Shown one piece after another: positions 1-9,723 of a stretch of 64,000 nt of DNA (positions are counted from its first letter, which is position 1; the number at the start of each line of letters is the position of its first letter). The position numbers and the translations under genes are program-made. The notes beneath the pieces are model-generated. The model saw only the letters and a program-made list of their open reading frames with translations, was not told where the DNA came from and did no database searches. The DNA is from Polydactylus sextarius (taxonomy: Eukaryota > Chordata > Actinopteri > Polynemidae): positions 21,450,001 to 21,514,000 of the forward strand of contig CM028912.1 in NCBI GenBank assembly GCA_016801845.1, written 5' to 3'.

Positions 1-2
1 TC

Positions 3-732
3 CATGGCTCTGCTCACAGTCCTGTCATCCAGCAGTGCTTGGGTGCCAGTCAGGACGGTCCCATCATGGTTCAGCAAACATCACCCGCTAATGGCTTTGA
101 TGTGAGCGCACCAGGTCTCATGCCAAGTGGGAGTCCCATCCTTGGTCGTCGTCTGTCTCAGGGAGCTCATGGAGCTCAGAATAGTCCGGTCCTCAGCAGA
201 CAAGCCTCATTGGGACAAGGGCCTCAGCGGAGCCCAGTCCTCAGCAGACAGGCATCCCTGGGCCAGCCACTGCAGAGTAGCCCTGTGCTCAGCCGACAGC
301 CATCAATCACACATGCCCAAGGCAGTCCGGTGCTGGGCCGTCACCCGTCTATGTCACAGATGTCCCAAAGAAGCCCAAGTCTGGATCGCCACCCTATGCA
401 CAGCGGCTACACCACTCCAGATGAGAGACATGGGAATCTGTCAAGACAGAGCAGCTCGTCAGGCTACCAGGGCCCCCCCACTCCCTCTTTCCCTATCTCA
501 CCCGCAGGCTACCAAGATGGGGGGATGATGGGTGTAGGCTTCAGGCAGGGGAGCCCGGCCCCCAGTTTCCAGCCTCAGCTTCCAGAGAAGAGGCGCATGT
601 CGAGTGGGGACAGACCAAACGGAGCTATGTCCTATGGCACGCTGAACGGGAAGACAGTGTCCCCGATTAGTGGAGGAAACACTCACGGATACTTCCATAC
701 TCTATCTGACTTCTCCAGGTTCAATATGCCTG
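3..732 (+). CDS. tns1: tns1 exon (large linker exon, 5' edge outside window)
   Basis: The frame is open to base 3 with no acceptor site visible, so the exon probably starts upstream. It ends CCTG|gtaagaat at 732 in phase 1. It encodes the low-complexity linker: a tandem S-P-V-L-x-R repeat block (132-398), then SSSSGYQGPPTPSF, LPEKRRMSSGDR and YFHTLSDFSRFNMP. The last motif leads directly into the SH2 module of tensin-1. Large exons in the disordered centre are usual for tensins. Confidence 0.9.
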
Positions 733-3700
733 GTAAGAATATTCTCTGAAGTAAATGATTATTAAAACAAAAACCTCTGTAGATCTGTTATGTCTTGTGG
801 GACCAAAATAGAGAGGCTTTCTGTTCAGTATGGTGGTAGCTGCCTCTCAGTTTGAAATATGACTTATTAGTCAAAACAGCAACAAATACATTGAGGGCAT
901 ATCAGAGCATTAGGGCTTGTCACGAATGATCTATAAAAATACTGTTGTTATTTTGAAGTTCTTATTTCACAGTGTGTACATACATTTCTGAGATGTGTTT
1001 TTTTTTTTTTTTTGACATTGCAGATGGAAGTCCTGAGAGCAAACTGAACGTCAAGTTTGTTCAAGACACGTCCAAGTTCTGGTACAAGCCAGACATTTCT
1101 AGGGAGCGAGGTAAGATTGCACACAGCATCAGAGCATGACTCATTAGGCTCGAAGTTATTTTCTGTTGAATGACCTTCAGATATTTTCTGCAAACGCTTA
1201 ATGACATAATTATATATTTGATAAGGTCCATGTCTAAATGTAGTGGCGTTATTTTTATCGTGCTGGTGCCAGTCAGCAGCTGTTGACACAGGTGCCGTTT
1301 TATTTGACAATTAAAAGAATACTCCAGAAAACAACACCACATAAGACTGTCAGGTCCAGTCGCCTTGGTGACAAATGGACGTTGCATGTTTTGCAACATT
1401 CCAACAAAAATGAAACATGCACATGTGCACATACCTGAATGTACACAAGTCCGTGTTTCGGTCGTGAGGTCACTGGCTATTGGCTTCACTCATGGCCTGT
1501 ATTGGATTATATCATGTTAAACACAAGCACATGCTCAGCTGCCATGACATCACACACACGCATGCACATACACGCACACAGAGTTTATACTTAGTCCCAT
1601 TCAGTCCCAGAAGGAAAGCCACACCATATGTAGAGAATTAGGAAACATCTGCATGTGTTGCTCATCTCATCCATCTTCCTTCCTTAAACTGTCACATGTG
1701 GACAGGCTGAGGCATTGAACTAAATAGTGAGGTAATGGATCTCAAGCTCTTCTCCTTGAACAATGGAGCATCTGAAACAAAGTGTAATGTTAGAAGTTGT
1801 ACTTTTAATGAATCAAAATGCCGATGGCATTTTTTAAACAAACAATTAGCACTCATTTCACTTGATTGCTCTTTATTCCTGGCTCTTTCATTTTGATCCT
1901 TTAATGTGCCAACACCTACATTTGGCTTTGTAATGCATAAAAATATATTGCTATGCATGACGTAGCAGAAATATCTGTTTTTGAGACATTTCGGTCTGCA
2001 CTGAACTGGTGGAAATAATTAGCTTTTCCTGTGGCTGAAAATAAATCCATCTACATCAGATAAGTAAACACTCACTATGTTGCAGCCATCAGCCTGCTGA
2101 GAGAGCGGGAACCCGGGGCCTTTGTTATCCGGGACAGCCACTCATTCAGAGGTGCCTACGGCCTGGCGATGAAGGTGGCTTCTCCTCCGCCCTCTGTGCA
2201 CCAGAACAAGAAAGGTGGGTGCAGGATGTTTGGATGTATGATCAGATATTTTGATGCAGTTATAATTCTACTCTACTGTTATTTAGTGCAGCAAGGAGCG
2301 CTGCCAGGAATTCTGGGCCCCATGGAAGGATATGACAATGGGCCACTAACATAATGTGTTGATATAATATTCTAATCATTTTTTGGGCTCCTAACAGTCA
2401 GGGGCCCTTGGAATTGTCCTAACTTTCCCCCCTGGCGGCGCTCCTGAGTGCAGCTTCTGCTTGTTTTTGTTTTGGTCTCAGGGCAGGGTGGAGACACAAT
2501 TAAAGTTAATATCTTAATACCAGTGATATGAGGTGATGTCTCCAGGTTAATCAGCTGTGTCTTACAGAGACTCATCCACTCCATCTCCTTCCTTGCAGGT
2601 GACATCACCAACGAGCTGGTGAGGCACTTCCTGATCGAGAGTAGCCCCAAAGGAGTGAAGCTGAAGGGATGTCCCAATGAGCCTTACTTCGGTTAGTGAG
2701 AACCTGCCCCCCCTCTGCACCTCTGTCGGTGTCGTGTAATTCTCCTCTAATTATAGTATTGACTGAAGTGATCTAACTCATGTTCTCCCTTCTAATTACA
2801 CTGGAGGCTCAATGACGTATTGGTGTTTTTGTAGCACGCACCGTACACTCTTCATCCTCCTCTTCCAGATTTAGACCGACTGACTTTTATAAATGTCTTG
2901 ACCTCACCTTGTTTCTTCTTCTGCCTCCTCCTCATCCACAGTTAATAACTCACATCATCCATCTTCTCATCCTGCGTGTTTTTTTTTCTTTTCTTTTACA
3001 ACCACTGATTCCTGAGGGATGATGAAGTGCATTTATTCTACATTAGTAATAGTTTGGTTTTTTTCTGACAAACCAAATTCATCCAAGAGAGTACATTTTT
3101 GGAAGTGAATAGACCTGAAAGTGTCTATTTTTGTTGGTTGCAGTAAAACTATTCATAACATTACTTCGGTAATGGTACTTCCAGTAGATAATGGGAAAAT
3201 TAACACCTGACTCTCAACTATCAGACTTTATTCATGCAGTATTTTTTCATGCAAACACAATGCAACGCACACCAATCACTTCACCAAACCATCTACACGT
3301 ACCGAACTGACAATGACAACAAGAACTAAGGAAACACAGTCATCAATCTGATAATGTAAGAGGAAATCAAGAAACAGCAATCAGAAAAGGCTTTATTAGC
3401 TGGATAAAGAATGCAGAGGATTCGAATGAGAGGATATATGAAGTTATATATGAAGCAGGTGGAGGTGATGATAAATGATGGTGTAAATGTGATGACAGAG
3501 AGAAGTCATCAGTCCACTTCAGGATTGAGTTTGTTTTTAGAAATATCAAAACTCTTTGATGCACTTAAGGTCCTCAGAGTTGCTGTCGTAATTACAAAAC
3601 CAACCCTAAGACCACAGGATGAATGTATTGAGTGCTGTTTTTTTCAGGAACCAGATCTAATTACAAATGTGTAGAATTTATTAAGCGCATCTTTAAACTC

Positions 3701-6206
3701 AAAACACATCATCAGCAATTCAAAGCAAGACTGACACTGATGAAAGAAGTGATACAAACACAGGGACACAGAGGTTCACTCTGTTTAAAGACGTGTTTCT
3801 GACTGTTTGTCTTGTGTCTGTCTGACAGGCTGTCTGTCTGCGTTGGTCTACCAACACGCCATCACACCACTGGCTCTGCCCTGCAAGCTCCTTATCCCTA
3901 CCACAGGTCTGTACATCTACACACACACACACACACACACATAATGTAGAGCTTCTATTTGTTTCTGAGAACTTTAAATTGTACATATATATATGCAAGT
4001 GGTTGTAGTATATAGTGGGTGTGATTTACTAGTGTCCATATAGAGTTTTCACATCATGTCAGTCATGTGACGTTTACCTGCAGCGTCACAGGACTCTGCA
4101 GAACAAAAAGTTCATCTCTGTTCTTATTTTATGTAGATCTCATTGAGGTAGCACCAGAGGTCATGACAACAAACCCACTGGCTGACAGACTGAAACAAGG
4201 AGCAGGTAAAATATTAACTCACTCTTCTATTAAAAACTCAGCTGCTGTGATTAAATACAACACTCAGTTCATGAGATTTAAGTTCAGGACAATAATGACA
4301 ACAGTACTAATGTGTTCCTGAATCTTCCCGTTTACATCATTGTTATCCCAGTTCAGAGGGCACCTGCTGATTCCCATGGTAAACCCTGTGCACTTTTTTT
4401 GGAAACCTTTATCTGGAATGTGCATCCTGTTTGCTGATGTCTACATATGTCGGTACCTGCTCAAATAAAGACAAAGTGTAATGCTCCTGTTTAACAGATT
4501 TTCTGTAGAGACGTCTTTAACATCAGCTTCTCGTCTGTATCAGGCCGAATGTTTTATGTGGAATGATCTGGATGAAGCTTTGTTCCAGAGAGAAGCATGT
4601 TCTGTTAATGAGAAGACATGTTTGCATGAACAAGTCAATGCAGCTCTTTCCCAGAATGGCCCTTATTAACATTTTACAGGATTCATTTTGGAATTACCAC
4701 AGTTTGGTCTATTTCTATTTATTTATTTATATATTTTTTTGTCTGATGGGGAAATCTTGTTTTCTTCCCAGCATGCAATGTGCTCTACATCAACTCTGTG
4801 GAGATGGAGTCCCTGACAGGCCCTCAGGCTGTTGCCAAGGCCATATCTGAGACACTGGCTGCCGCTTCTCCTCCCACTGCCACTGTTGTGCACTTCAAGG
4901 TTTCTTCACAAGGCATCACGCTGACTGACAACCAGAGGAAGTAAGTCCAGTCTCAGACATGTCCGACACTTTATTTTAAGGTTCTTGTAATAAAGAACAA
5001 TTAACAGTTTACAGGACAGAACACTCATAAGTCCTCACAAGATGCCTATAAACATGAATAGGTCCATATAAGTGTTAATTAAAGCACAATTAACACATTT
5101 ATTATTATTGCTGGACATTAAGAGCTTGAGTTGTGTTTTATGCATGGTCACAAGAGAGACATGAAACATCTCTGTACTTGCTCTGTCATCTCCTCACAGT
5201 TGTGAACTGAAAGGCGACATGAGTGAAAGTGAAAAGTGAAATGAAAACGTTGGCTGATATAATATCTGTGACACCAGGGATCAGCGCACCTCATCAGACT
5301 CAGTAACCTGATGCCTAAACCTGCAGGTGCAGTTTTGTTTAGTTTCTGCCTGACTGGGCCACATGGGTAAAAGCCTGGTGACCAGATGCTTGAGACCCGC
5401 CACCATCTCTGGTTCCAGGAAAGTGTCCTGGTTGACTTTTGTGCAAAGTGGTGCATTCACTTTTCTGAACTCTCATTCACATGAGCTGCTCATAGTCTGG
5501 CCTCTCATCTGTTACCAAACTGTTGAACAGATACTCAGTTCCCTGGACGACGTATTTGCAAACTTTTGTAAATTTTGGCTGAGCGAGAAGATGATTAGCA
5601 TCAAATAATGATCTATGCTCAAAGTAATGTGGTTGGACTGTAGCATCTCTTCTCTAATTTCTCTGTGTTGAATCCTTCCGCCACAGAATTTTCTTCAGAC
5701 GCCACTACCCCGGCAACACTGTCACCTTCTGTGATATCGACCCTCAGGACAGAAAGTGAGCACACACACACACTGATAAAATTCAGTTACTTTTAGTGGT
5801 TTCTTTTAATCTGCTGTAGGAGAAAATCTTTTGCAATCCAATCAGTTTATTTTGGTTTCCTTCAACACGTTTTTATCTAATCCTGTCAGGTGGAACAAGA
5901 AGGAGGGAGGCACAGCCAAGTAAGTGAACCCTCCAGTTGTTCATTATCATCCTCTGTTGATTCTAAGTCTCCATAACAAAAGAATTTATTTCACCCAAAA
6001 TGGTATTGTTGTCCATCAGATGACAATCTTTCCACCTTCATGAATAAATCTCTGACTTTGTTTCCAGGCTGTTTGGGTTTGTGGCTCGCAAGCAGGGAAG
6101 CACAACCGACAACGTCAGTCACCTCTTCGCTGAGATGGACCCTGACCAGCCCGCCAGCGCCATCGTCAACTTTGTCTTGAAGATGATCGCCGCGCAGAAA
6201 CAATAA
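3..6206 (+). CDS. tns1: Tensin-1-like, C-terminal 530 residues (partial at 5' end, 10 exons)
   Basis: Focal-adhesion adaptor linking integrin tails to actin and phosphotyrosine signalling. Joined exons are 3-732, 1024-1110, 2086-2214, 2599-2691, 3829-3906, 4137-4205, 4772-4940, 5687-5755, 5890-5919 and 6068-6206. All junctions are GT-AG and one frame stays open to TAA. Fragment residues 1-262 are a Ser/Pro/Gln-rich linker. Residues 263-371 are an SH2 domain, opening with WYKPDISRE and carrying the phosphotyrosine-binding Arg288 in AFVIRDS, followed by HSFRGAYGLAMKV. Residues 396-528 are a PTB domain (NSVEMESLTGPQA, FKVSSQGITLTDNQRK, LFGFVARKQGSTTDN). NKKGDITNELVRHFLIE and SRFNMPDGSPES resemble TNS1 rather than TNS3 as I remember them; tensin-2 and -4 fit worse. 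The tensin call is very firm. The tns1 paralogue call is good, and tns1a versus tns1b cannot be decided. The N-terminal phosphatase-like and C2 regions lie upstream of the window. Confidence 0.93.
132..398 (+). repeat. Intragenic tandem repeat encoding S-P-x-L-x-R-x-x-S units
   Basis: Six imperfect units with a period of about 16 residues (48 nt): SPILGRRLS, SPVLSRQAS, SPVLSRQAS, SPVLSRQPS, SPVLGRHPS, SPSLDRHPM. The unit starts are spaced 17, 16, 16, 15 and 16 codons apart. Five units carry R-x-x-S, a consensus for basophilic kinases and a possible 14-3-3 type site, plus S-P, a proline-directed kinase site. The third-to-fourth boundary drops one codon, so units were gained or lost in frame. 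Confidence 0.85.
1024..1110 (+). CDS. tns1: tns1 exon, linker end and start of SH2
   Basis: An acceptor after a long T tract (ttgacattgcag) and the donor GAG|gtaagatt define an 87-nt exon, phase 1 to phase 1. It encodes DGSPESKLNVKFVQDTSK and then FWYKPDISRER. The W-Y sits at the start of the SH2 fold, so the domain begins inside this exon. Confidence 0.93.
1111..2085 (+). other. tns1: Intron (975 bp)
   Basis: It begins gtaagattg and ends ctatgttgcag. A CA-rich patch lies near 1551-1580. No further exon, repeat family or RNA gene is evident. Confidence 0.85.
2086..2214 (+). CDS. tns1: tns1 exon, SH2 core with FLVR arginine
   Basis: A 129-nt exon, phase 1 to phase 1. It encodes AISLLREREPGAFVIRDS, in which the Arg after I is the SH2 phosphotyrosine-binding arginine. 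HSFRGAYGLAMKV and ASPPPSVHQNKK follow. The donor is AAAG|gtgggt. Confidence 0.95.
2599..2691 (+). CDS. tns1: tns1 exon, SH2 central part
   Basis: A 93-nt exon between ccttgcag and g|gttagt, phase 1 to phase 1. It encodes GDITNELVRHFLIES followed by SPKGVKLKGCPNEPYF, the distal half of the tensin SH2 fold. The preceding intron (2215-2598) shows nothing else. Confidence 0.94.
2692..3828 (+). other. tns1: Intron (1.1 kb)
   Basis: AT-rich sequence between the exons of the SH2 domain, beginning gttagtgag and ending tctgacag. I see no repeat family or conserved exon inside. Confidence 0.8.
3829..3906 (+). CDS. tns1: tns1 exon, SH2 C-terminal strand
   Basis: A 78-nt exon encoding CLSALVYQHAITPLAL and then PCKLLIPTT. 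It is the last piece of the SH2 domain, phase 1 to phase 1, with donor ACAG|gtctgt. A CA microsatellite begins 12 bases into the following intron. Confidence 0.94.
3919..3941. repeat. (AC)n microsatellite in intron
   Basis: About 11 AC dinucleotides placed 13 bases after a splice donor. Confidence 0.95.
4137..4205 (+). CDS. tns1: tns1 exon, SH2-PTB linker
   Basis: A 69-nt exon after the acceptor ttatgtag, donor GCAG|gtaaaa. It encodes DLIEVAPEVMTTNPLAD then RLKQGA. It matches the variable linker that ends LLKQGA before the PTB domain in tensins. The middle of this linker is family-variable, so the call rests on phase and on the KQGA end. Confidence 0.88.
4206..4771 (+). other. tns1: Intron (566 bp) with a possible cassette microexon
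   Basis: It runs from gtaaaata to tcttcccag. A 27-nt AG/GT-bounded open segment is present at 4352-4378 and is listed separately. Nothing else is recognised. Confidence 0.75.
4352..4378 (+). CDS. tns1: Candidate 27-nt in-frame cassette microexon
   Basis: It is flanked by a pyrimidine-rich acceptor ending ttatcccag and a donor ATG|gtaaac. It enters in phase 1 and leaves in phase 1, so it could be included or skipped without changing the PTB frame. If included it would insert VQRAPADSH between KQGA and ACNVLY. AG and GT this far apart are not rare by chance, so this is a hypothesis. RNA-seq junction reads would decide it. Confidence 0.3.
4772..4940 (+). CDS. tns1: tns1 exon, first half of PTB domain
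   Basis: A 169-nt exon, phase 1 to phase 2. It encodes ACNVLYINSVEMESLTGPQA, later VVHFKVSSQGITLTDNQR. This is the first half of the tensin PTB fold, which binds integrin beta tail NPxY motifs. The donor is AGGAA|gtaagt. Confidence 0.95.
4941..5686 (+). other. tns1: Intron (746 bp)
   Basis: It runs from gtaagtcc to ttccgccacag within the PTB coding region. Nothing else is recognised. Confidence 0.8.
5687..5755 (+). CDS. tns1: tns1 exon, PTB central strands
   Basis: A 69-nt exon, phase 2 to phase 2, encoding KIFFRRHYPGNTVTF then CDIDPQDR. The family motif FFRRHYP is intact. The donor is AGAAA|gtgagc, followed by a short CA run. Confidence 0.94.
5890..5919 (+). CDS. tns1: tns1 30-nt microexon in PTB domain
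   Basis: A 30-nt exon, phase 2 to phase 2, between cctgtcag and gtaagtg. It encodes KWNKKEGGTA. The KW is conserved after DPQxR in tensins, and the remainder is the variable loop before KLFGFV. Skipping it would remove ten residues without shifting the frame. Confidence 0.9.
6068..6206 (+). CDS. tns1: tns1 terminal coding exon
   Basis: It follows the acceptor ttgtttccag and encodes KLFGFVARKQGSTTDN, then VSHLFAEMDPDQPASAIVNF, ending IAAQKQ before TAA. This is the C-terminal helix of the PTB domain. The tail departs from the GQKR-type ending I recall for mammalian TNS1, so the last six residues are lineage-specific. Confidence 0.95.
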
Positions 6207-6234
6207 GAGCTGAGAGTCAGCAAACACCTGGCGC

Positions 6235-6260
6235 TTTTTTTTTTTTTTTTTTTTTTTTTT
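6235..6260. repeat. Poly(T) tract, 26 bases, in 3' UTR
   Basis: An uninterrupted T run 29 bases after the stop codon. Confidence 0.95.
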
Positions 6261-6416
6261 AATAGCTTTGGTTTTTATTTCTCTCTCCCTTTAACCACAG
6301 ACACTTACTGTACTTTCTGTTTTAGGACAATTTAGCATTTGGTTTGATGTGCCACCTTTTTTTTTCCTGCTCTTTTACGTTTAGGCAAATGTGTGTTTGT
6401 GTATGTTAGTGAATGA

Positions 6417-6418
<2 letters not shown>

Positions 6419-6452
<34 letters not shown>

Positions 6453-6457
6453 GCGTG
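6419..6457. repeat. (GT)n microsatellite in 3' UTR
   Basis: An alternating GT run that ends with interspersed GC steps (gcgtgtgcgtg). Confidence 0.95.
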
Positions 6458-6928
6458 AGGCTTGCGTGCATGTGCTTTTCTTCTTGGACGGACTCCAGAA
6501 TGGACCAGAGGAAGTGCAGAATGGGGAGTGGCTGTATGCGACAGTGGGATGGGAGGTGACTTTACTCTCCTTGGCAGGGTAACTCATAAACAGGAAGAGG
6601 GAATGACATTGTGTGTGCAAATGTTATTTTTAATTAGCAATTGTTGTCATTTTTTTTTTTTAAAGAAGAAGTCAAGTTGTGTGATGTAAGGTGGATTGTA
6701 TCTATCAGGCTTTTGACTGGTCAACCAAAGATTTTAAAAAAAGTAGTCAGGGCGTGTATAGTGTGCCATCGTCAGAGGGTCAGAAGTATTCTTTTGTAAA
6801 ACAAATATGGCTGCTTAATCAAAAATACTGAACTGTTTCTTTCTGTATGTACTGATACTGTAGGTCAACTCTGCACCGTCGCTGTCTGACAGACATGTTC
6901 TCGGACAACGTCTGCAGCCGCTGACGTC

Positions 6929-6936
6929 TGTAAATA
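6929..6936 (+). promoter_or_regulatory. Pumilio-type recognition motif TGTAAATA
   Basis: It matches the UGUANAUA consensus for Pumilio proteins and lies in the inferred 3' UTR. A single 8-mer match is only suggestive. Confidence 0.4.
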
Positions 6937-7015
6937 TTCTGGATCGCTTTATGAGTAGGACTGTTCTAGACGACATTTGGTGCCTGACATTTTTTGTAAT
7001 GCAGAGCTTTTTAAG

Positions 7016-7034
7016 AAAAAAAAAAAAAAAAAAA
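7016..7034. repeat. Poly(A) tract in 3' UTR
   Basis: 19 A residues. This is a possible internal-priming site that could mislead cDNA-based 3'-end mapping. Confidence 0.9.
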
Positions 7035-7757
7035 GAAGAACATAAAACTTAACCAGGATGTTTTAAATATGCAAATAGCCAAACTTTGAAATAAGGTTGT
7101 TCCCCCGAAATAGCACAGGTCCTGGTCGATGTGGTGGTGTAGCTGAAGATGCGGCTGATGTTGTTGCTCTGAGGTGCAGCCAGAGTCTGACTTGATCATC
7201 AGTAGGAACTGAATCAGTACCAGTCAGTTCTTTAGGCTGCAGTCAGACGACAGCGTCCTGTGGCTGCTGTTCACTCGTGACTGAAGGACCAGCAGCTGTT
7301 TTGTGAGAATCATCTTTATTGAAAAGTGTTATCCTGCTACACTTTCCTCAGTTTTCTGTGTCGAACGTTTCCGTCGATAGAAAGAAGCTCTTTGCGTCAG
7401 CCGGCCAAAACTGTTAACACTCACACCCTACCCAAAAGTAAGCTATACGTATAAATATACATATATAGATATATAAATATATATATTAAAAAAACTTCCA
7501 AACAGTGACTTAAGATATTTATTTTTTTTTTGCTTTGTTGCTCTATGTTATCTTGTATACATGTATTATAAAGTATACATCAAGATTACTTAAAGCAGAA
7601 GAAAAAAATGCTTTTTATTTTGGCTAAAGTCGAGAGCATTGACATATATAAGGTGTAAAGTGTGTGCATTTAAAAGTGTATCACTGTTATTTTTGAATGT
7701 TTTTTCACAGCATTACTTCCTTTTGGTAACATGTTTGTTTTCTTGGGGAGGCTGTCT

Positions 7758-7800
7758 GTTGTTTTTGTTGTTGTTGTTGTTATTGTTGCTGTTGTTCTTG
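7758..7800. repeat. (GTT)n-rich run in 3' UTR
   Basis: Imperfect GTT repeats interrupted by ATT, GCT and CTT. Confidence 0.85.
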
Positions 7801-8412
7801 TCATTTTTAAAGAGAGGGGAAATATTTTGTATGAGAGGTTGAATTTGAAGTCCAAATTGGAGTTCTCATCTCAAATTGATGCCAACAAAAAAAGAACAAA
7901 AAAGAAAAAAAAAAAAAAGATTTATTAACTGAAACCTGCCTAGAAAATACAACAATGGTCCAAGTTTAGCACTTAAATGTTGAAGTATCAGTGTGTGTAC
8001 AGACGTGGGTGGATGTCATCAGTGCACGTGTCAATGGGCAAGGCGAGTGTCCACAGCATGGGACTGATCCTTGTTGTGTAAGATTGTCTAGTTCAGTCAG
8101 TAGCTGCTGCCCTCATGTGGTGCAGAGCGGTCATTACAAAGCAACCACTTTATTCTAATACAGTGTTTTAGCTGTGATTGAGGCAGGTCAGAGGCTCAAC
8201 GTTGAATCTGATCGCTGAGAAAATGAACTAAAACATTAACTATGCTAATTTTCTTAGCAGATTTTTTTTTTTTTTGTTTTTCTGTTTGTTTCATTTTAGC
8301 CCATTCATGGATCGAGTGTGCAGCGGATACATCTCCTTTATTTAAGTCTGATACACTAGGATCAGTTGGCAGCATGGTGTAAAACAGTTAGATAAGACTC
8401 TAATGTACAATG

Positions 8413-8418
8413 AATAAA
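8413..8418 (+). terminator. Candidate proximal poly(A) signal AATAAA
   Basis: A canonical hexamer followed by A-rich sequence, about 2.2 kb after the stop. It would give a shorter 3' UTR. Confidence 0.35.
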
Positions 8419-8867
8419 AAATAGATAAAAATAAAAAAGAGGAAAGAAAAAACAGCACTTACAGGGCTTTTATATCTGACTCGAATGTTCCATTATTTAT
8501 TAGCAGGAGCCTGCACGCTCTAGTCAGCCTGTTCCCTTAGCGCTGCTGACTGTAATCTGTACACAGTATCCTCAAGTCTTACTCAACCAGTTTGTTCACA
8601 ACGACGCCCATTAAAGTAGATATATTATCAGGTTTGATGCTGACGACTGTCTTGACTCAGAACGATCTATGTTCTTGCCTAAGGACTTCCTCTTCTTCAA
8701 ACTGAATGTTCGCCATTTGTTTGCTAAGATGGAAACTCCAGTGGCATCAGATCAGTCTGAACTGTAGAATGTGTGTGAATGAGCTACTATGCCTGTATAG
8801 AGCTTTGTCATTTTTTGGTTTGCTACATTGTATGGCCTATACTATTTCTGATGGAAAAAAAAAACAC

Positions 8868-8873
8868 ATTAAA
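8868..8873 (+). terminator. Candidate distal poly(A) signal ATTAAA
   Basis: The most common variant poly(A) hexamer. It is followed by an A-rich segment and then a GT/T-rich segment (cgtttgtttttatttatgtg), which fits a downstream element. Confidence 0.45.
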
Positions 8874-9397
8874 AAGCAGTACAAAATTAAAATGCACACG
8901 CGTTTGTTTTTATTTATGTGAAAGAGGCAGTTTTACAATGAAGTATTAGAGTACAAAGTTTTCTTTTCTTTCTTTTTTCATTTTAAGAATTTTGTTTATT
9001 CTGTCAGCTCCCATCAATACAGCAGAATGAGATTAAAACGATCAATACACCCATTGATGTCAGTGCCATTAGACTTCAGTTTATTGTTTTAATCCATGTA
9101 TCACAGTTCAGTAGGAGCTTTGGTCTGGTCATTAAGGATCCATTAACTTGACCTGTGTCTTAGACTATCTGAGATCCAACATGTCACCTCTGTGCTGCAG
9201 CAGTAAACATCCACACCCTCACATCTGAAACACCTATTTCTGTTTCAGTTTGCATGAATTCAGCTGACTCTTCCAGGTTTGTGCCATTTCTCCTTATGAA
9301 CAGTTACAAGTCCTGATATTGATCTACCTCACTGTGTTTGTGGTGAAGAGAAAAACCTCCTCCTCAGGAAAACTCCCTCACTAGTTCCTCTACACAA

Positions 9398-9416
9398 GGG
9401 TTAGGGTTAGGGTTAG
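9398..9416 (+). repeat. Short interstitial telomere-like repeat
   Basis: About three consecutive copies of GGGTTA, the reverse-register vertebrate telomere hexamer, in otherwise AT-rich intergenic DNA. Confidence 0.7.
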
Positions 9417-9680
9417 TACTATTTATTTTATATTATGAAATAGTTTTATATTGTATATTATTTTTGTTACAGAATTCAAAGTTAATTTAAAAAAAAAATA
9501 ATATCTGGTTTAAATTGGCTTGATCATTACTTCAACTCACAAAAAAGAGTCGAAATACCTAAATAAGTTTGCTAGAACTATATGATCAATGAGCAGAGAG
9601 CAGAGCATTTTTTTTATTTTTTTATTTTTCATTTTTTTTGCAGCTTTAACAAAGCAGATGTTTCTATAAATTCTACCTTT

Positions 9681-9681
<1 letters not shown>

Positions 9682-9720
<39 letters not shown>
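9682..9720. repeat. (CA)n microsatellite
   Basis: 39 bases of uninterrupted AC. Confidence 0.95.

Positions 9721-9723
<3 letters not shown>

Larger units (their letters stand above)
6207..8895 (+). other. tns1: tns1 3' UTR (inferred extent)
   Basis: About 2.7 kb of AT-rich, non-coding sequence after the stop. It contains several homopolymers (T at 6235-6260, A at 7016-7034), a GT tract (6419-6457), a GTT-rich run (7758-7800), an AU-rich stretch (7440-7490) and a Pumilio-type motif. The end is placed after ATTAAA 8868-8873, where the sequence becomes A-rich. The boundary is inferred; a shorter form could end near 8435 after AATAAA 8413-8418. Confidence 0.6.

Noticed and set aside
2169..2354. 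61-codon open frame running through a donor site
   Set aside because: Its first part is the real tns1 SH2 exon (to 2214); the rest is read-through into the intron.
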